From NCBI GenBank assembly GCA_022567155.1, contig JADFHN010000021.1, positions 1-55,457 on the forward strand: a DNA stretch of 55,457 nucleotides, given 5' to 3'. The notes beneath the pieces were generated by a model. It was not told the DNA's origin. It did no database searches and worked only from the letters and a program-made list of their open reading frames with translations. The position numbers and the translations under genes were made by a program. The stretch comes from Bacteroidota bacterium (lineage in GTDB: Bacteria > Bacteroidota > Bacteroidia > Cytophagales > Cyclobacteriaceae). Below are positions 1 to 9,277 of the stretch, piece after piece; position 1 is the first letter of the stretch; every line of letters begins with the position of its first letter.

Positions 1-651
1 ACCGTTCGATTCTAAGGCCGATACCAGGCTGTGCTCAAAAGAGTGGGCAAAAACGGGTATCATAGGTTCTTCCACATTGACAATCACTTCCACCCGCTCT
101 ACTTTTTTGGTAAAAGAGCTATCCTTTTCGGTAGTGATGTTACTATTATTATTACCCCCCATTGGCCCAATAGTGAACATAAAAGCAACCAATGGCACAA
201 GACTGATAAGCAGGGCGATAGCAATATTATAGCGTTTGGTCTTACGTTGTACTTTCCCGGTTTCCCTTGTCTCCAACTGCGGGCCCCTGGTCAATGCCCA
301 ATAAGCAAGGAACAAAAGACCACAAACGCCCATGCCAAGCATGTACGGATTGGTAATAAGGTCGGGCCTCAATATAAAATTAACAATAAAGCCGCCTGCC
401 GTTATCAATCCTCCCAGCCCTTCCCACTTCCAGGCGAGAGCAAAACCTACCATTGTACCCACAGGAAATAAGAAAAAGAACTGAAGCATTTCACTGACTG
501 ACTTAAACCCTATCCCGCTGGCTTCCTCCGGGCCAAATAGTGCACCAATTACATGTGCCCCAACCATAAACAATAAGAACACTAAGAATATTGAACCCCA
601 CATTCTGGCTACTAAACGGACAATGGTTGCAATTCGCTTTTTGTTTTTCAT
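1..651 (-). CDS. Hypothetical integral membrane protein, 3' end outside window
   Basis: The minus-strand frame opens with ATG at 651 and stays open for 217 codons to the left edge, so the C-terminus is missing. The product starts MKNKKRIATIVRLVARMWGS and has about four hydrophobic helices: residues near 12-34, 50-65, a third, and a fourth near 125-150. A soluble, charged, Ser/Asn-rich segment follows. I do not recognise a named family; the layout resembles small conserved membrane proteins of unknown function in Bacteroidota. The plus-strand ORF over the same bases (31-471) is its shadow. The coding call is fairly safe because the frame is long and gives coherent membrane helices; the function is unknown. 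Confidence 0.6.
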   Translation of the reverse strand, partial: MKNKKRIATIVRLVARMWGSIFLVFLLFMVGAHVIGALFGPEEASGIGFKSVSEMLQFFFLFPVGTMVGFALAWKWEGLGGLITAGGFIVNFILRPDLITNPYMLGMGVCGLLFLAYWALTRGPQLETRETGKVQRKTKRYNIAIALLISLVPLVAFMFTIGPMGGNNNSNITTEKDSSFTKKVERVEVIVNVEEPMIPVFAHSFEHSLVSALESNG

Positions 652-843
652 GGTGTTTATTTTAGATATTTAAATGCCACACAACGATTGGCGGTATGGG
701 TAGTGCCGCCTTTCAGTTTGCTGGTTTCCAATATTTTAAGGTACAAATTTTCCTATAAAAATCTCAGCTAACTATAAAAAAGCGGCATTACCTATGACCG
801 CCTGTTGTGTGCCGTTTTAATGTTTGAGATAATCAATGAAATG

Positions 844-1257
844 CTATTGTATTACCCAGTCAGTGTACGTTGAAGTGTGTGTTCCCAATTTTTGTAACTC
901 CTCAGTTGTGGGTTGTAGCTTCTCAAATGCAGATTTTCCTAATTCATTAAGAGTTCCATTTTTATTATAGTATTTATCCCTGACTTCCTCTGAATCAGTA
1001 AAAGAAACAAAGCCAAAACTGTTTTCATTCTCCCCTCTGATACCTTTGACGATATACATTTTAACTCCGGGAAAATTCTTCTCAAATTCAGGTATGTACT
1101 TGTTTACATAAAAATCTAAAAATTGATTCATTGTAACATCAGGATCAAGATTTATGGTCATAACATGCAGGCCAATAAAATTTCCTTTTTGTAAGGTTTG
1201 GCCAAAAGTGGTTCCTACCACTAAGATCAGGGCTGCTGTTAAAATTAGTTTTTTCAT
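844..1257 (-). CDS. Small secreted hypothetical protein
   Basis: 137 residues. A clear signal peptide (MKKLILTAALILVVGTTFG, cleavage probably before QTLQ) leads to a soluble domain of about 115 residues with few cysteines. The mature part, with an 'IGLHVMTINLDP' strand, a 'FLDFYVNKYIPEFEKNFPG' helix and a 'GFVSFTDSEEVRDKYY' segment, would fit a dimeric alpha/beta (ferredoxin-like) barrel fold. That is inference from pattern only. It stands alone: the neighbouring genes are more than 190 bases away on both sides. It is likely periplasmic or exported. No function can be assigned. Confidence 0.6.
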   Translation of the reverse strand: MKKLILTAALILVVGTTFGQTLQKGNFIGLHVMTINLDPDVTMNQFLDFYVNKYIPEFEKNFPGVKMYIVKGIRGENENSFGFVSFTDSEEVRDKYYNKNGTLNELGKSAFEKLQPTTEELQKLGTHTSTYTDWVIQ

Positions 1258-1643
1258 GATTACTTAGGATTTAAATTAGTTAGTAATAAAAGTTAAATCA
1301 TTAAGATGAGATATTTATAAAATGGCACACAACAACCAAATATATGGAATTCCACGTATTTAACCTATGTCATCAGGGGTAATTTCCATCGTATCAACCG
1401 GGCTGGCTGCTTGTCAGGTTCGTTGTGGCTACACCTGCCTGCCGTCCTTTAGGCAGGGACAATCCCCCGCGCATATGTTACAGACATCAACAAAAGATAT
1501 AAAGTGAATTGCCTATTAGATAGTTCTCAAAGGAATCTTAATTATAAGCAAACTGATTATAGGCCGGTGACATTACTACCGGATTGCCGAACCTTCTCCC
1601 AATATTATATTACTGTACTCCCGTAATACTGACTGTTATTACT
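1258..1643. other. Intergenic region with one short palindrome
   Basis: No gene seen. At about 1431-1460 the complementary segments CCTGCC and GGCAGG lie about 15 bases apart, a small REP-like hairpin. The rest is unremarkable AT-rich DNA. Confidence 0.4.
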
Positions 1644-3263
1644 TCAGGCTACCCGCTCCACATTTGCCAGCAGCACTTCATCCAGATCATAGCCCGGTAC
1701 TGATACGATTTCCTCTTTGCCGGCATCCCATTCAATCCGGCGGCCCAGTTTATACGACAAACTGCCCATATGTGCAGTAATGGCTTCCTCAAAACCCTCT
1801 TTGATACCGCAACTTGGTTTACCGCCGTTACGGATACAACTCAACCATTCCCTCAAATGCAGGAATGTAGAATCAACACGCTTTCCATCGCGATATGTCC
1901 ATAACAATCCTTTGTTGGCAAAATACCTGGATGTTGCAGAGGTGATTCCATCTAATTCGCCTGCGGCAGGATCATACTCATAAACCGGTACAGACACATC
2001 GATATTATTGTCTTCCAGCAAGTCAGCAAACCGGGTTGACCTGGGATCTATATAAACGGCCAGCCTGTTGCCAAGATGCATGGTTCCGTCGTGTCCCATA
2101 AGTATGGTATTCCGGTCATACTGGTTGCCTAACGTAGCGCTATATACCAGTGTCATACCTTTTTCTTTACCTTGCTCCTGGGTGGATCCTGTGCTGAAGT
2201 CCGGATAATCCATATTTATTTGCATTACATCCGGCACATTTCTGCCATCGCGGTGTGTATAAATGCCACCCGATGTAATAACCGATTTAGGTATTCCCAT
2301 GTTTAAAACACAATTGATCCGGTCATAATCATGAGTCATCAGATCGCCGGAAAGGCCGGAACCATAGGCCCACCACTTTCTCCACCTGAAGAAATGCTCT
2401 TTATTAAAGGACACATTTGGTGCATTTCCCAGGAATAAATTCCAGTCTATCGTCTGCGGGCTTGCTTTTTCATGAATATGATACTGCCAGGCACCATTGT
2501 CACTGTTTCTGTTTGTATTCGCCTGGATAAGCGATACATGTCCCAGCACATTTTTATTAATGATATCCTGTGCCGTTAAAAAGCTCTGAGTCTGCCGGTG
2601 CTGATGACCCAGCATTAATACAGCTTTTGAATTTAAGGTAGCTTCTCTGAGTGCATATGTCTCCGTAATGTTATGGGTCATTGGTTTCTCAACGTACACA
2701 TGTACATCAGCATGGAGGGCGGCAATGGCTATGGGGGCGTGCCAATGATCCGGTGTGGCAATGATCACCGCATCCACATTTCCGCTATCAAGCATCTCCT
2801 CATAGGTACGGTAACGCCTGATCTGATTCGTATCTGTATTAAACGAATCCAGAGCTATTTCTGCCTGTACATCAAAAACATCGCTTACGGCTGTTAATTT
2901 TACATTCAGGTTTTCCTGATCCAGAAACTCATTCAGGCGTGTATCCTGAGGATTTGCTGATACGGACTCTTTCATATCGGATAGCCAGCTTTTAGTGGCA
3001 AACCCAAGGGCACGGCACAATTGATTACCCCTTATGCCAAAGCCGATAATTCCAACCCTGACAGGATCTCCGCTCATTGAACCTGTGGGTGGCGGAAGTA
3101 CGGCATCGATGTTAAGTGATTCAAGAATCTTCGATTTTTCCTTCTGTATATTCTTGCTGAAACTGGCGCCTGCCCACCAGACTGTACCCAGAAATGGAAT
3201 CCCGGATAATCCTTTTAAAATATCTCTCCGCGACCATTTCCAGGATGATTTATTATCAGACAT
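1644..3263 (-). CDS. Gfo/Idh/MocA-family oxidoreductase with Tat-type leader
   Basis: 539 residues. The N-terminus carries a twin-arginine-like leader (WSRRDILKGLSGIPFLG), so export to the periplasm is likely. A Rossmann domain follows, with 'VGIIGFGIRGNQLC' near residue 70, and then the family signature 'EKPMTHNITE' with the conserved Lys. Downstream 'GHQHRQTQSF' and 'WRKWWAYGSGLSGDLMTHDYD' are typical of the secreted Bacteroidota branch of this NAD(P)-dependent sugar or cyclitol dehydrogenase superfamily. It is longer than cytoplasmic members (about 340-400) because of the leader and a C-terminal extension. The DoxX gene starts 18 bases downstream on the same strand side, suggesting co-transcription. 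Substrate unknown. Confidence 0.85.
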   Translation of the reverse strand: MSDNKSSWKWSRRDILKGLSGIPFLGTVWWAGASFSKNIQKEKSKILESLNIDAVLPPPTGSMSGDPVRVGIIGFGIRGNQLCRALGFATKSWLSDMKESVSANPQDTRLNEFLDQENLNVKLTAVSDVFDVQAEIALDSFNTDTNQIRRYRTYEEMLDSGNVDAVIIATPDHWHAPIAIAALHADVHVYVEKPMTHNITETYALREATLNSKAVLMLGHQHRQTQSFLTAQDIINKNVLGHVSLIQANTNRNSDNGAWQYHIHEKASPQTIDWNLFLGNAPNVSFNKEHFFRWRKWWAYGSGLSGDLMTHDYDRINCVLNMGIPKSVITSGGIYTHRDGRNVPDVMQINMDYPDFSTGSTQEQGKEKGMTLVYSATLGNQYDRNTILMGHDGTMHLGNRLAVYIDPRSTRFADLLEDNNIDVSVPVYEYDPAAGELDGITSATSRYFANKGLLWTYRDGKRVDSTFLHLREWLSCIRNGGKPSCGIKEGFEEAITAHMGSLSYKLGRRIEWDAGKEEIVSVPGYDLDEVLLANVERVA

Positions 3264-3280
3264 AATATTACGTATTTAGA

Positions 3281-3769
3281 TTAAACAGTTTGTTCAGTAG
3301 ATTTTTCCTTTTTAAAAATGAATTCAAGACTGAAATAGTAGCTTACCGGAAACTGATAAATAACCATCAGTGCTGCGATTTCAATCAGATTATTATTAAT
3401 AAGCCAGTAGTTTCCTGCTGATAACCCGGAAGAAAGACCGGGCAATGCCGGATGGGCCAGATATAGTAACAGTAGAATAATACTGCCTGCAACGGCTACC
3501 CAACGTGTCATGATACCTGCCATTAAACCCACTCCTACCACCAATAATCCGGCCACCATTATCGTATCTACGACGCTAATAAATGAATCACCGGCCATCC
3601 AGACATAAAAAGATTTCATAAACCCCTGTGATGTAAGTAGATAGCTTTTAGCCGTCCAGGAGGGGTTGTACAGTTTAATTACGCCTTCGTAAAGAAAATG
3701 CCAGCCAATAAATACCCGTAACAAAACAAGGCTGAATAGTTGCCACTTTGTATATTTAACATTCTTCAT
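3281..3769 (-). CDS. DoxX family membrane protein
   Basis: 162 residues with four predicted helices: 'LFSLVLLRVFIGWHFLYEG', 'VVDTIMVAGLLVVGVGLMAG', 'WVAVAGSIILLLLYLAHPAL' and 'NLIEIAALMVIYQFPVSYYF'. The N-terminal pattern R-x-x-x-G-W-x-F-L-Y-E-G is typical of DoxX/DoxD-like proteins, which resemble the membrane subunit of thiosulfate:quinone oxidoreductase. It lies 17 bases upstream of the Gfo/Idh/MocA gene on the same strand, so it is probably the first gene of a two-gene unit. A structural or redox partner role is inferred from the family, not from this sequence. Confidence 0.8.
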   Translation of the reverse strand: MKNVKYTKWQLFSLVLLRVFIGWHFLYEGVIKLYNPSWTAKSYLLTSQGFMKSFYVWMAGDSFISVVDTIMVAGLLVVGVGLMAGIMTRWVAVAGSIILLLLYLAHPALPGLSSGLSAGNYWLINNNLIEIAALMVIYQFPVSYYFSLEFIFKKEKSTEQTV

Positions 3770-3946
3770 CTTATGTGAAATTTATCTGATTAGTGCGCCT
3801 AAATTACGGAATACCCTTTAAATTTAAAATGATAAATGTTACAAGACAATCTGATACGGGTCAGTAGTCCTGATAACGATAGGTAACAAAACACAATTAG
3901 AAAAATATCACATTTTACAACTGCTTATTTGAGTTAATCATTCATA

Positions 3947-4663
3947 CTATTTCAGCAGAAATGAAAAATCACTGCCTGGATAAAGCTCATACGGGGCTTT
4001 GCTTTTTTCAAAGATCCGCACACTATGGTCTCCTCCCAGCTTTACCTTAGTATCATTGATTATTAAATAGCTTCCTTCACGTAAGCCGGCTACAGTAATA
4101 TCGTTAAAAACCAAAAATTCCTTAATTCTCGTTTCGCGGGTTTCTCCCATATGTTTCGAATCCGGATCAGGATCGGTGTAATGGGGGTTTACATTAAATG
4201 GAACGGCTCCTAATGCCGTAAAGGACGGAGGGTAAACTACAGGCATATCATTGGTGGTCTGAATAGAGATTCCGAGTATATTTGAACCTGCGCTGGTACC
4301 CAGATAGGGTATTCCGGCAAACACGCATTTACGCAATGGCTCCATTAGATTGTGTGTGTATAATGCATTCAAAAGTACAAATGTATTTCCGCCTCCCGTA
4401 AATATCCCTTCACATTCGTTCAGTGTTTCCAGCATGTCATCCGATTCATGAATCCCTATAAGCTTTTTACCAAGCCTGGAAAAAAATTTACGTGCTATAT
4501 CCGAATAATCGTCGTAAGATATTCCGCCCGGCCGGGCAAAAGGAATAAAAACGATATTGTCAACTCCATCAAAAAATTGCTCGAGTTCTCCTGTCAGATA
4601 AGCCAGATAAGGTTTTCCACAGACCGTAGATGTACTGGCAATCAATAATTTTCGCTTGCTCAT
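3947..4663 (-). CDS. pepE: Dipeptidase E (peptidase S51)
   Basis: The family start MSKRKLLIASTSTVCG is reached from ATG at 4663; an upstream in-frame ATG at 4696 would add 11 residues that do not look like the family, so I prefer 4663 (238 residues). The nucleophile motif 'GTSAGSN' holds the catalytic Ser. 'FTGGGNTF' upstream and 'NVNPHYTD' downstream match the PepE pattern of an oxyanion region and an active-site His. PepE hydrolyses dipeptides with N-terminal Asp in the cytoplasm. The gene is divergent from the flavoprotein gene at 4826. Confidence 0.9.
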   Translation of the reverse strand: MSKRKLLIASTSTVCGKPYLAYLTGELEQFFDGVDNIVFIPFARPGGISYDDYSDIARKFFSRLGKKLIGIHESDDMLETLNECEGIFTGGGNTFVLLNALYTHNLMEPLRKCVFAGIPYLGTSAGSNILGISIQTTNDMPVVYPPSFTALGAVPFNVNPHYTDPDPDSKHMGETRETRIKEFLVFNDITVAGLREGSYLIINDTKVKLGGDHSVRIFEKSKAPYELYPGSDFSFLLK

Positions 4664-4775
4664 TTTTCCGTTTTCAATAGTTAAAAATCGATCCAAAAAT
4701 CAACTATTTATTCCACTTTTACGTTAAAGCTACACATGACATTACTGATGTAATTCCCCGTACTTATCCCCGGAA

Positions 4776-4806
4776 TTGCATAATAGAACTTTTTAACTAA
4801 CTTTTG
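4776..4806 (+). promoter_or_regulatory. Bacteroidota-type promoter for the flavoprotein gene
   Basis: TTG at 4776-4778 is followed after 19 bases by TAACTTTTG (4798-4806), close to the Bacteroidota TTG-N19-TAnnTTTG pattern with one extra T. It sits 20 bases before the start codon at 4826. Confidence 0.45.
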
Positions 4807-4825
4807 CAGCGTAGAAACATAGGAT

Positions 4826-6193
4826 ATGGAGCCTTCAGGACATCATTATGTAGCTATATTCGGCGGTTCTGTTGCCGGTTCGGAAGCTGCATTTCAGTTA
4901 GCTGAAAGAGGAATCAGGGTTGTTGTATTTGACCAGAACACCTTGCCATACGGTAAAATAGAGGATGGATTGCCCCTATGGCATATTAAATTACGCAATA
5001 AAGAGGAGCAAAATATTGATGAAAAGCTGAGCCATCCAAACATACGGTTTGTCCCGGACATCAGGCTTGGCCGTGACATTGATTTTAACGATGTAGTAAG
5101 AAACTGGGGCTTTTCGGCAGTTATAATAGCTGTGGGAGCCTGGAAAGACCGGCCACTGCCGGTTGAAGGTATCGATGCGTATGTAGGCAAGGGACTGATT
5201 TATCAAAATCCGCTTATATACTGGTTCAACCACAAACATGAACCGGATTATTCCGGACCCGAAATAGAAATAGACGATAATGCACTGATAATCGGTGGCG
5301 GTCTGGCTTCACTGGATGTAGTGAAGGTTGTTATGATCGAAACGGTTCAGAAAGCCCTTCAGCAAAAGGGAATTAATGAAGATATATTTACGCTTGCACG
5401 AAGTATTAAAAAAGTACTCGAAAAACATAACCTTACTATTTCAGACCTTGGACTAAACGGATGCACGTTATTTTATCGCCGCAGGGGAAAGGACATGCCA
5501 CTAACCAGCAGTCCAAAAGAAACACCTGATCAAATTGTAAAGATAGAGTCCATTTCACAAAAAGTTATTGATAATTCTCGCGAGAAATACCTATTCCACT
5601 TTGAAGAATGCTATACCCCCATTGACAAAATAGTACAAGATGGAAAGCTAAAAGGTCTTATATTTCAGAAAACCGAAGTGGTAAATGGAAATTTACGAGT
5701 TGTGGAAGGCGAAACCAAAAAAGCAGAAGGATCTGTAGTGATATCTTCTATTGGTAGTATTCCGGAAAAAATACCCGGTATTCCTTCAGAAAAGGAAATT
5801 TTTAAAATTACAGATCCGGTCAGCTGCAGGATTGAAGGATATGACAATGTATTTGCCATTGGGAATGCAGTAACAGGCAGGGGCAACATCAAAGAATCGC
5901 TTCATCACGGAAGGGAAACCACCCTTAAAATCATGGATCAATATCTTGATATGCAAGAAACTGATTTTCATAACTACCTGAGAAACACCGAAGACAGAAT
6001 TGCCCTTCAGGCAACCAGTATTGCTGAGCAAATATCCCAAAAAAGTATTATCAACGATGAAGCAATCCGCTCAATATTAGCCAAAACCCGTAAATTTCAG
6101 GATAAAGTTGGGTTCAACGGCAGCTACCTGGACTGGATCGACCGGAAAAAGCCGGTGAGATTGGAAAAGTTTATATCTTCAAACAACGTCTGA
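4826..6193 (+). CDS. Ferredoxin/adrenodoxin-NADP reductase-like flavoprotein
   Basis: 455 residues. The N-terminal FAD-binding motif 'VAIFGGSVAGSEAA' (near residues 8-22) and 'VVVFDQNTLPYGKIEDG' match the adrenodoxin reductase/FprA branch. A second dinucleotide-binding motif, 'ALIIGGGLASLDVVKV' near residue 155, would bind NADP(H). Near the C-terminus 'NVFAIGNAVTGRGNIKESL' is the usual FAD-contacting segment. Such enzymes move electrons between NADPH and ferredoxin or related small carriers in the cytoplasm. The C-terminal 80 residues are specific to this subgroup. It is monocistronic here, with a plausible promoter just upstream. The exact electron partner is unknown. Confidence 0.8.
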   Translation: MEPSGHHYVAIFGGSVAGSEAAFQLAERGIRVVVFDQNTLPYGKIEDGLPLWHIKLRNKEEQNIDEKLSHPNIRFVPDIRLGRDIDFNDVVRNWGFSAVIIAVGAWKDRPLPVEGIDAYVGKGLIYQNPLIYWFNHKHEPDYSGPEIEIDDNALIIGGGLASLDVVKVVMIETVQKALQQKGINEDIFTLARSIKKVLEKHNLTISDLGLNGCTLFYRRRGKDMPLTSSPKETPDQIVKIESISQKVIDNSREKYLFHFEECYTPIDKIVQDGKLKGLIFQKTEVVNGNLRVVEGETKKAEGSVVISSIGSIPEKIPGIPSEKEIFKITDPVSCRIEGYDNVFAIGNAVTGRGNIKESLHHGRETTLKIMDQYLDMQETDFHNYLRNTEDRIALQATSIAEQISQKSIINDEAIRSILAKTRKFQDKVGFNGSYLDWIDRKKPVRLEKFISSNNV

Positions 6194-6429
6194 TTCAGGT
6201 AACAGATACAAACTATTACAGTAGCCGTGTGCAACTTTAATATGGTGTTTACCACCTCGTTATGGTATAGACAAGGTATTTCCTTATTGCTGCAGGAGAG
6301 CCGTATATGGGTAATATTGCAACTAATAAACCATTTAACCGGCCCGGTTGTTAACAATTAAAATTAACCTTAACCACTCTTGAATTCTACCGTTCATATA
6401 AATCAGTTCCCAAATACAGGACACTGGTT

Positions 6430-6437
6430 TATCTTTG
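6430..6437 (+). promoter_or_regulatory. -7 element TATCTTTG before the DUF5916 gene
   Basis: TATCTTTG fits the Bacteroidota TAnnTTTG -7 box and lies 47 bases before the ATG at 6484. The expected -33 box near 6407 is weak (GTTCCC). Confidence 0.35.
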
Positions 6438-6483
6438 CGCCCTTTAAAGCTACAAGAGATAGAATTGAAGGATAGGTAAAAAA

Positions 6484-8646
6484 ATGAATCAATTGGGTAC
6501 ACGAATTTTTATATTGTTATTTACGCTTATTCTAGTATCCAAATTCGCCCGGGCACAGGAGGCATTAAAACCTGTAAAAACAGATTCTCCCCTCATAATT
6601 GACGGAGTGCTTGATGAAGAAATCTGGCAAAATACACCGATGATAACCGGTTTTAAAACATTCAAGCCCGATTATGAAATGGATATGGGATTTCGTACCG
6701 AAGTGTTTATGGCCAATGATGAAGACAACCTTTATTTTGCTTTTATTGCCTATGATGAGCCAAACAAAATTAAAACTTCGGTAGCAGCAAGAGATAAAAT
6801 CCGGGATGACGACTGGATTGTGGTTTATCTTGACACGTTCAACGATAAGCAGACGCTTTATAGTTTTTATGTAAATCCATCAGGCATTCAGATGGATGGT
6901 AAGCTGGCCGGGGGCAGAGACGATATTGGGATCGATATGGTTTGGTACAGCGCCGGGAACATCACCGATGAAGGTTATGTCATTGAAATCAAAATTCCTT
7001 TTAAGAGCATCCGGTACCGGAATGACGACCCGGTTGTAATGGGTGTTATTTACGGCAGAAAGATCAGTCGTTTTTCGATGGAGGGCACGTACCCGCCCCT
7101 GGATCCGGCCAAGGGCGCCAATTTGCTCACACAAATGCAACAAATACAATACGGCGGAGTGAAAAAATTTACCCTGCTTGAAATCCTGCCGGGCGTTACC
7201 TACACCAACCGGGCGATACACCAGGATGGTGAATTAAAAACTGACATTAACAAAGCTGAATTAAGCCTTACTGCAAAATACGGGATCACTTCAGACCTTA
7301 TTCTGGACGCTACTATCAATCCTGATTTCAGTCAGGTAGAGTCCGATGCCGGTCAGATTGATATAAACCAACGGTTTGACATCTTCTACCCCGAAAAACG
7401 GCCCTTTTTCCTGGAAGGAAACGAGACATTCAATTTTGCCGAAACCGGACAAAGGGATGCGATACGGTCGGTAGTTAACACACGGACCATTGTGAACCCG
7501 CTCACTGCTGCTAAACTTACAGGGAAAGTTGGCGCACGAAACACGATTGCTTCCATCTTTGCTCTGGATGAAGTACCTCCTGATGAAGTGGGCGACGGCG
7601 CTAAAAATGCACAAGTCGGAGTGTTCCGGTATAAACGATCATTTAAAGACGACAGTTATTTAGGCGCCGTTTATACGTCCCGGCAACTAAATGGTCATTT
7701 CAACCGGGTAGCAGGCCTGGATGGTCAGATTCGCCTCAGCAAGTCAAGTACCCTGGAAGCACATTACCTGAGATCGTATGACCGGGATTCTACGGAAGCA
7801 GATGTAACCAGAGATTATTCGGCAAAAGTCGGATATTCGCGACGCACGCGTAAAATGACGTATGGAGCCTCCATTGCCAATATTTCTGATTTTAAATCCG
7901 ATGTTGGATTCATAACCCGTACTGAAACGCGAAGAGCAAACGTATATGTAAGTCCAAAAATCTATTTCGAAAAAAAATTGTTAAAAAGAATTGACCCGAT
8001 TTTCTCAGCCACCTACCTGTATGACAAACCTTCGGCATTATATGAGCATAGCTACTGGACTAATCTGCGTTTTACACTTATACGAAACTCCAGTCTTTCA
8101 TTAAGTTATAATGTAAAAAATGAAATTTTCCTCGATCAGAAATTTAACAGGAACAATTTCAGGTCATCCTTAAGCAGCCAGATAACCAAGCGCGTATTTT
8201 TCGATGTATCGTACGGGCAGGGAAATAAAATATTATATTCTTCCGATGATCCTTACCAGGGTTATGGTTCAGATGCTTCCGCCTCCCTAAACCTGCAGGT
8301 GTCAGATAATTTTAATTCCGAATGGCGATACACGTATTCCGACTTTTTCAGAACCTCCACGGAAGAAAAAGATTATGACTTTTCCATTATCCGAAGCAAG
8401 AATACCTATCAGGTTAATAAGTACCTGTTTTTCAGGTTAATTGTGGAGTATAATTCATTCAGTGAGGAGCTGGCATCCGATTTTTTGGCGTCGTTCACCT
8501 ACATTCCGGGCACAGTGGTTCATATTGGCTTTGGGAGCCTATACAAAAACACCAGGTGGGAAAATCAGGAATACGTTCCGAGCAACAACCTGATGCATAT
8601 TCAAAGAGGCTTCTTCTTTAAAGCTTCATACCTTTTCAGGAAGTAA
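6484..8646 (+). CDS. DUF5916 outer-membrane protein with N-terminal CBM9-like domain
   Basis: 720 residues. The signal peptide ends near 'SKFARAQ'. Residues about 30-215 form a CBM9-like sandwich ('PLIIDGVLDEEIWQNTP', 'DEDNLYFAFIAYDEP', 'KIPFKSIRYR'). The remainder has the alternating pattern of an outer-membrane beta barrel. The segment 'INPDFSQVESDAGQIDIN' followed by 'FYPEKRPFFLEGNETFNF' is the hallmark of DUF5916, a common Bacteroidota family of unknown function, often near peptidase or sugar-uptake genes. The barrel ends with an aromatic-rich strand and a terminal RK. No neighbour suggests a substrate. Confidence 0.85.
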   Translation: MNQLGTRIFILLFTLILVSKFARAQEALKPVKTDSPLIIDGVLDEEIWQNTPMITGFKTFKPDYEMDMGFRTEVFMANDEDNLYFAFIAYDEPNKIKTSVAARDKIRDDDWIVVYLDTFNDKQTLYSFYVNPSGIQMDGKLAGGRDDIGIDMVWYSAGNITDEGYVIEIKIPFKSIRYRNDDPVVMGVIYGRKISRFSMEGTYPPLDPAKGANLLTQMQQIQYGGVKKFTLLEILPGVTYTNRAIHQDGELKTDINKAELSLTAKYGITSDLILDATINPDFSQVESDAGQIDINQRFDIFYPEKRPFFLEGNETFNFAETGQRDAIRSVVNTRTIVNPLTAAKLTGKVGARNTIASIFALDEVPPDEVGDGAKNAQVGVFRYKRSFKDDSYLGAVYTSRQLNGHFNRVAGLDGQIRLSKSSTLEAHYLRSYDRDSTEADVTRDYSAKVGYSRRTRKMTYGASIANISDFKSDVGFITRTETRRANVYVSPKIYFEKKLLKRIDPIFSATYLYDKPSALYEHSYWTNLRFTLIRNSSLSLSYNVKNEIFLDQKFNRNNFRSSLSSQITKRVFFDVSYGQGNKILYSSDDPYQGYGSDASASLNLQVSDNFNSEWRYTYSDFFRTSTEEKDYDFSIIRSKNTYQVNKYLFFRLIVEYNSFSEELASDFLASFTYIPGTVVHIGFGSLYKNTRWENQEYVPSNNLMHIQRGFFFKASYLFRK

Positions 8647-8711
8647 TGATTGATTGCCCGTCAGAGCCTGATCGGCAAACTCAGAATTGGCATTAGAAAT
8701 CTGCCGCTAAT

Positions 8712-8772
8712 TATATCCGTAAATATCTATATATATCTATATATATCCATATATATCCATATATATCTGTAT
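8712..8772. repeat. 10-bp AT tandem repeat
   Basis: Units atatatctat, atatatctat, atatatccat, atatatccat and atatatctgt follow each other in exact 10-base register just after the DUF5916 gene. Confidence 0.75.
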
Positions 8773-8972
8773 TTTTAAAATAAACCTGAAAAAAGCCACA
8801 ATGTGGAATACACTAAATATCTTTCGGTTTAGACATCATGTTGGTAAAAGGTGCCGCACAAGCGCCAAACCTCTTGTTTTGTTCGGTGCAAAAACCGGTA
8901 GAAATTCAGCGTTTAAAAACTTAAATAGAATTTTGAGTGCTGTAACACACAAAAGAGTATCCGCGAAAAACC

Positions 8973-9232
8973 AACGTCATTACCCGGTTTACCTGCCCGC
9001 CTTCACTCCGTTGTGGCGGGCGCATCCCGACATGGTTTATCCTGGCGGGACCTGGTAATCTCCCTAACGACCCACAGGTTTCAGTTTATTCAGTGGCGCT
9101 TGAAACAAGGAGATTACCCGGCATTGCTCCGCAATCCGGGTAATGACGACTTATGTATTGTTCGTATGGAGGTGCCCGGCAAATCTCCAAAAGAGGAACG
9201 TCATTACCCGATTTATTCGGGTAATCTCCCTT
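8973..9232. repeat. Cluster of three REP-like palindromic units
   Basis: Each unit begins with CGTCATTACCCG and ends with GGGTAATCTCC or a close variant, so each folds on itself. Units lie at 8973-9065 (with an inner CCCGCC/GGCGGG stem), 9107-9148 (reverse orientation) and 9197-9232. They resemble repetitive extragenic palindromes; the alternating orientation is as in BIME clusters. Confidence 0.7.
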
Positions 9233-9277
9233 ACGTAGCACGGGTTTCAATTAATCCTTCATGTTTTAAATAAGGAG

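Larger units (their letters stand above)
8647..9277. other. Long intergenic region made of repeats
   Basis: No convincing gene. It holds a 10-bp AT-rich tandem repeat (8712-8772) and three related palindromic units (8973-9232), listed separately. The two short plus-strand ORFs here (8801-9058 and 9013-9273) run through these repeats and look spurious. Confidence 0.55.

Noticed and set aside
31-471. Plus-strand ORF at the left edge
   Set aside because: Lies opposite a longer open frame (1-651, minus) that encodes coherent membrane helices; its own product is unnatural.
1-9277. Polysaccharide utilisation locus
   Set aside because: Gfo/Idh, DUF5916 and DoxX genes occur near such loci, but there is no SusC/SusD pair in the window.
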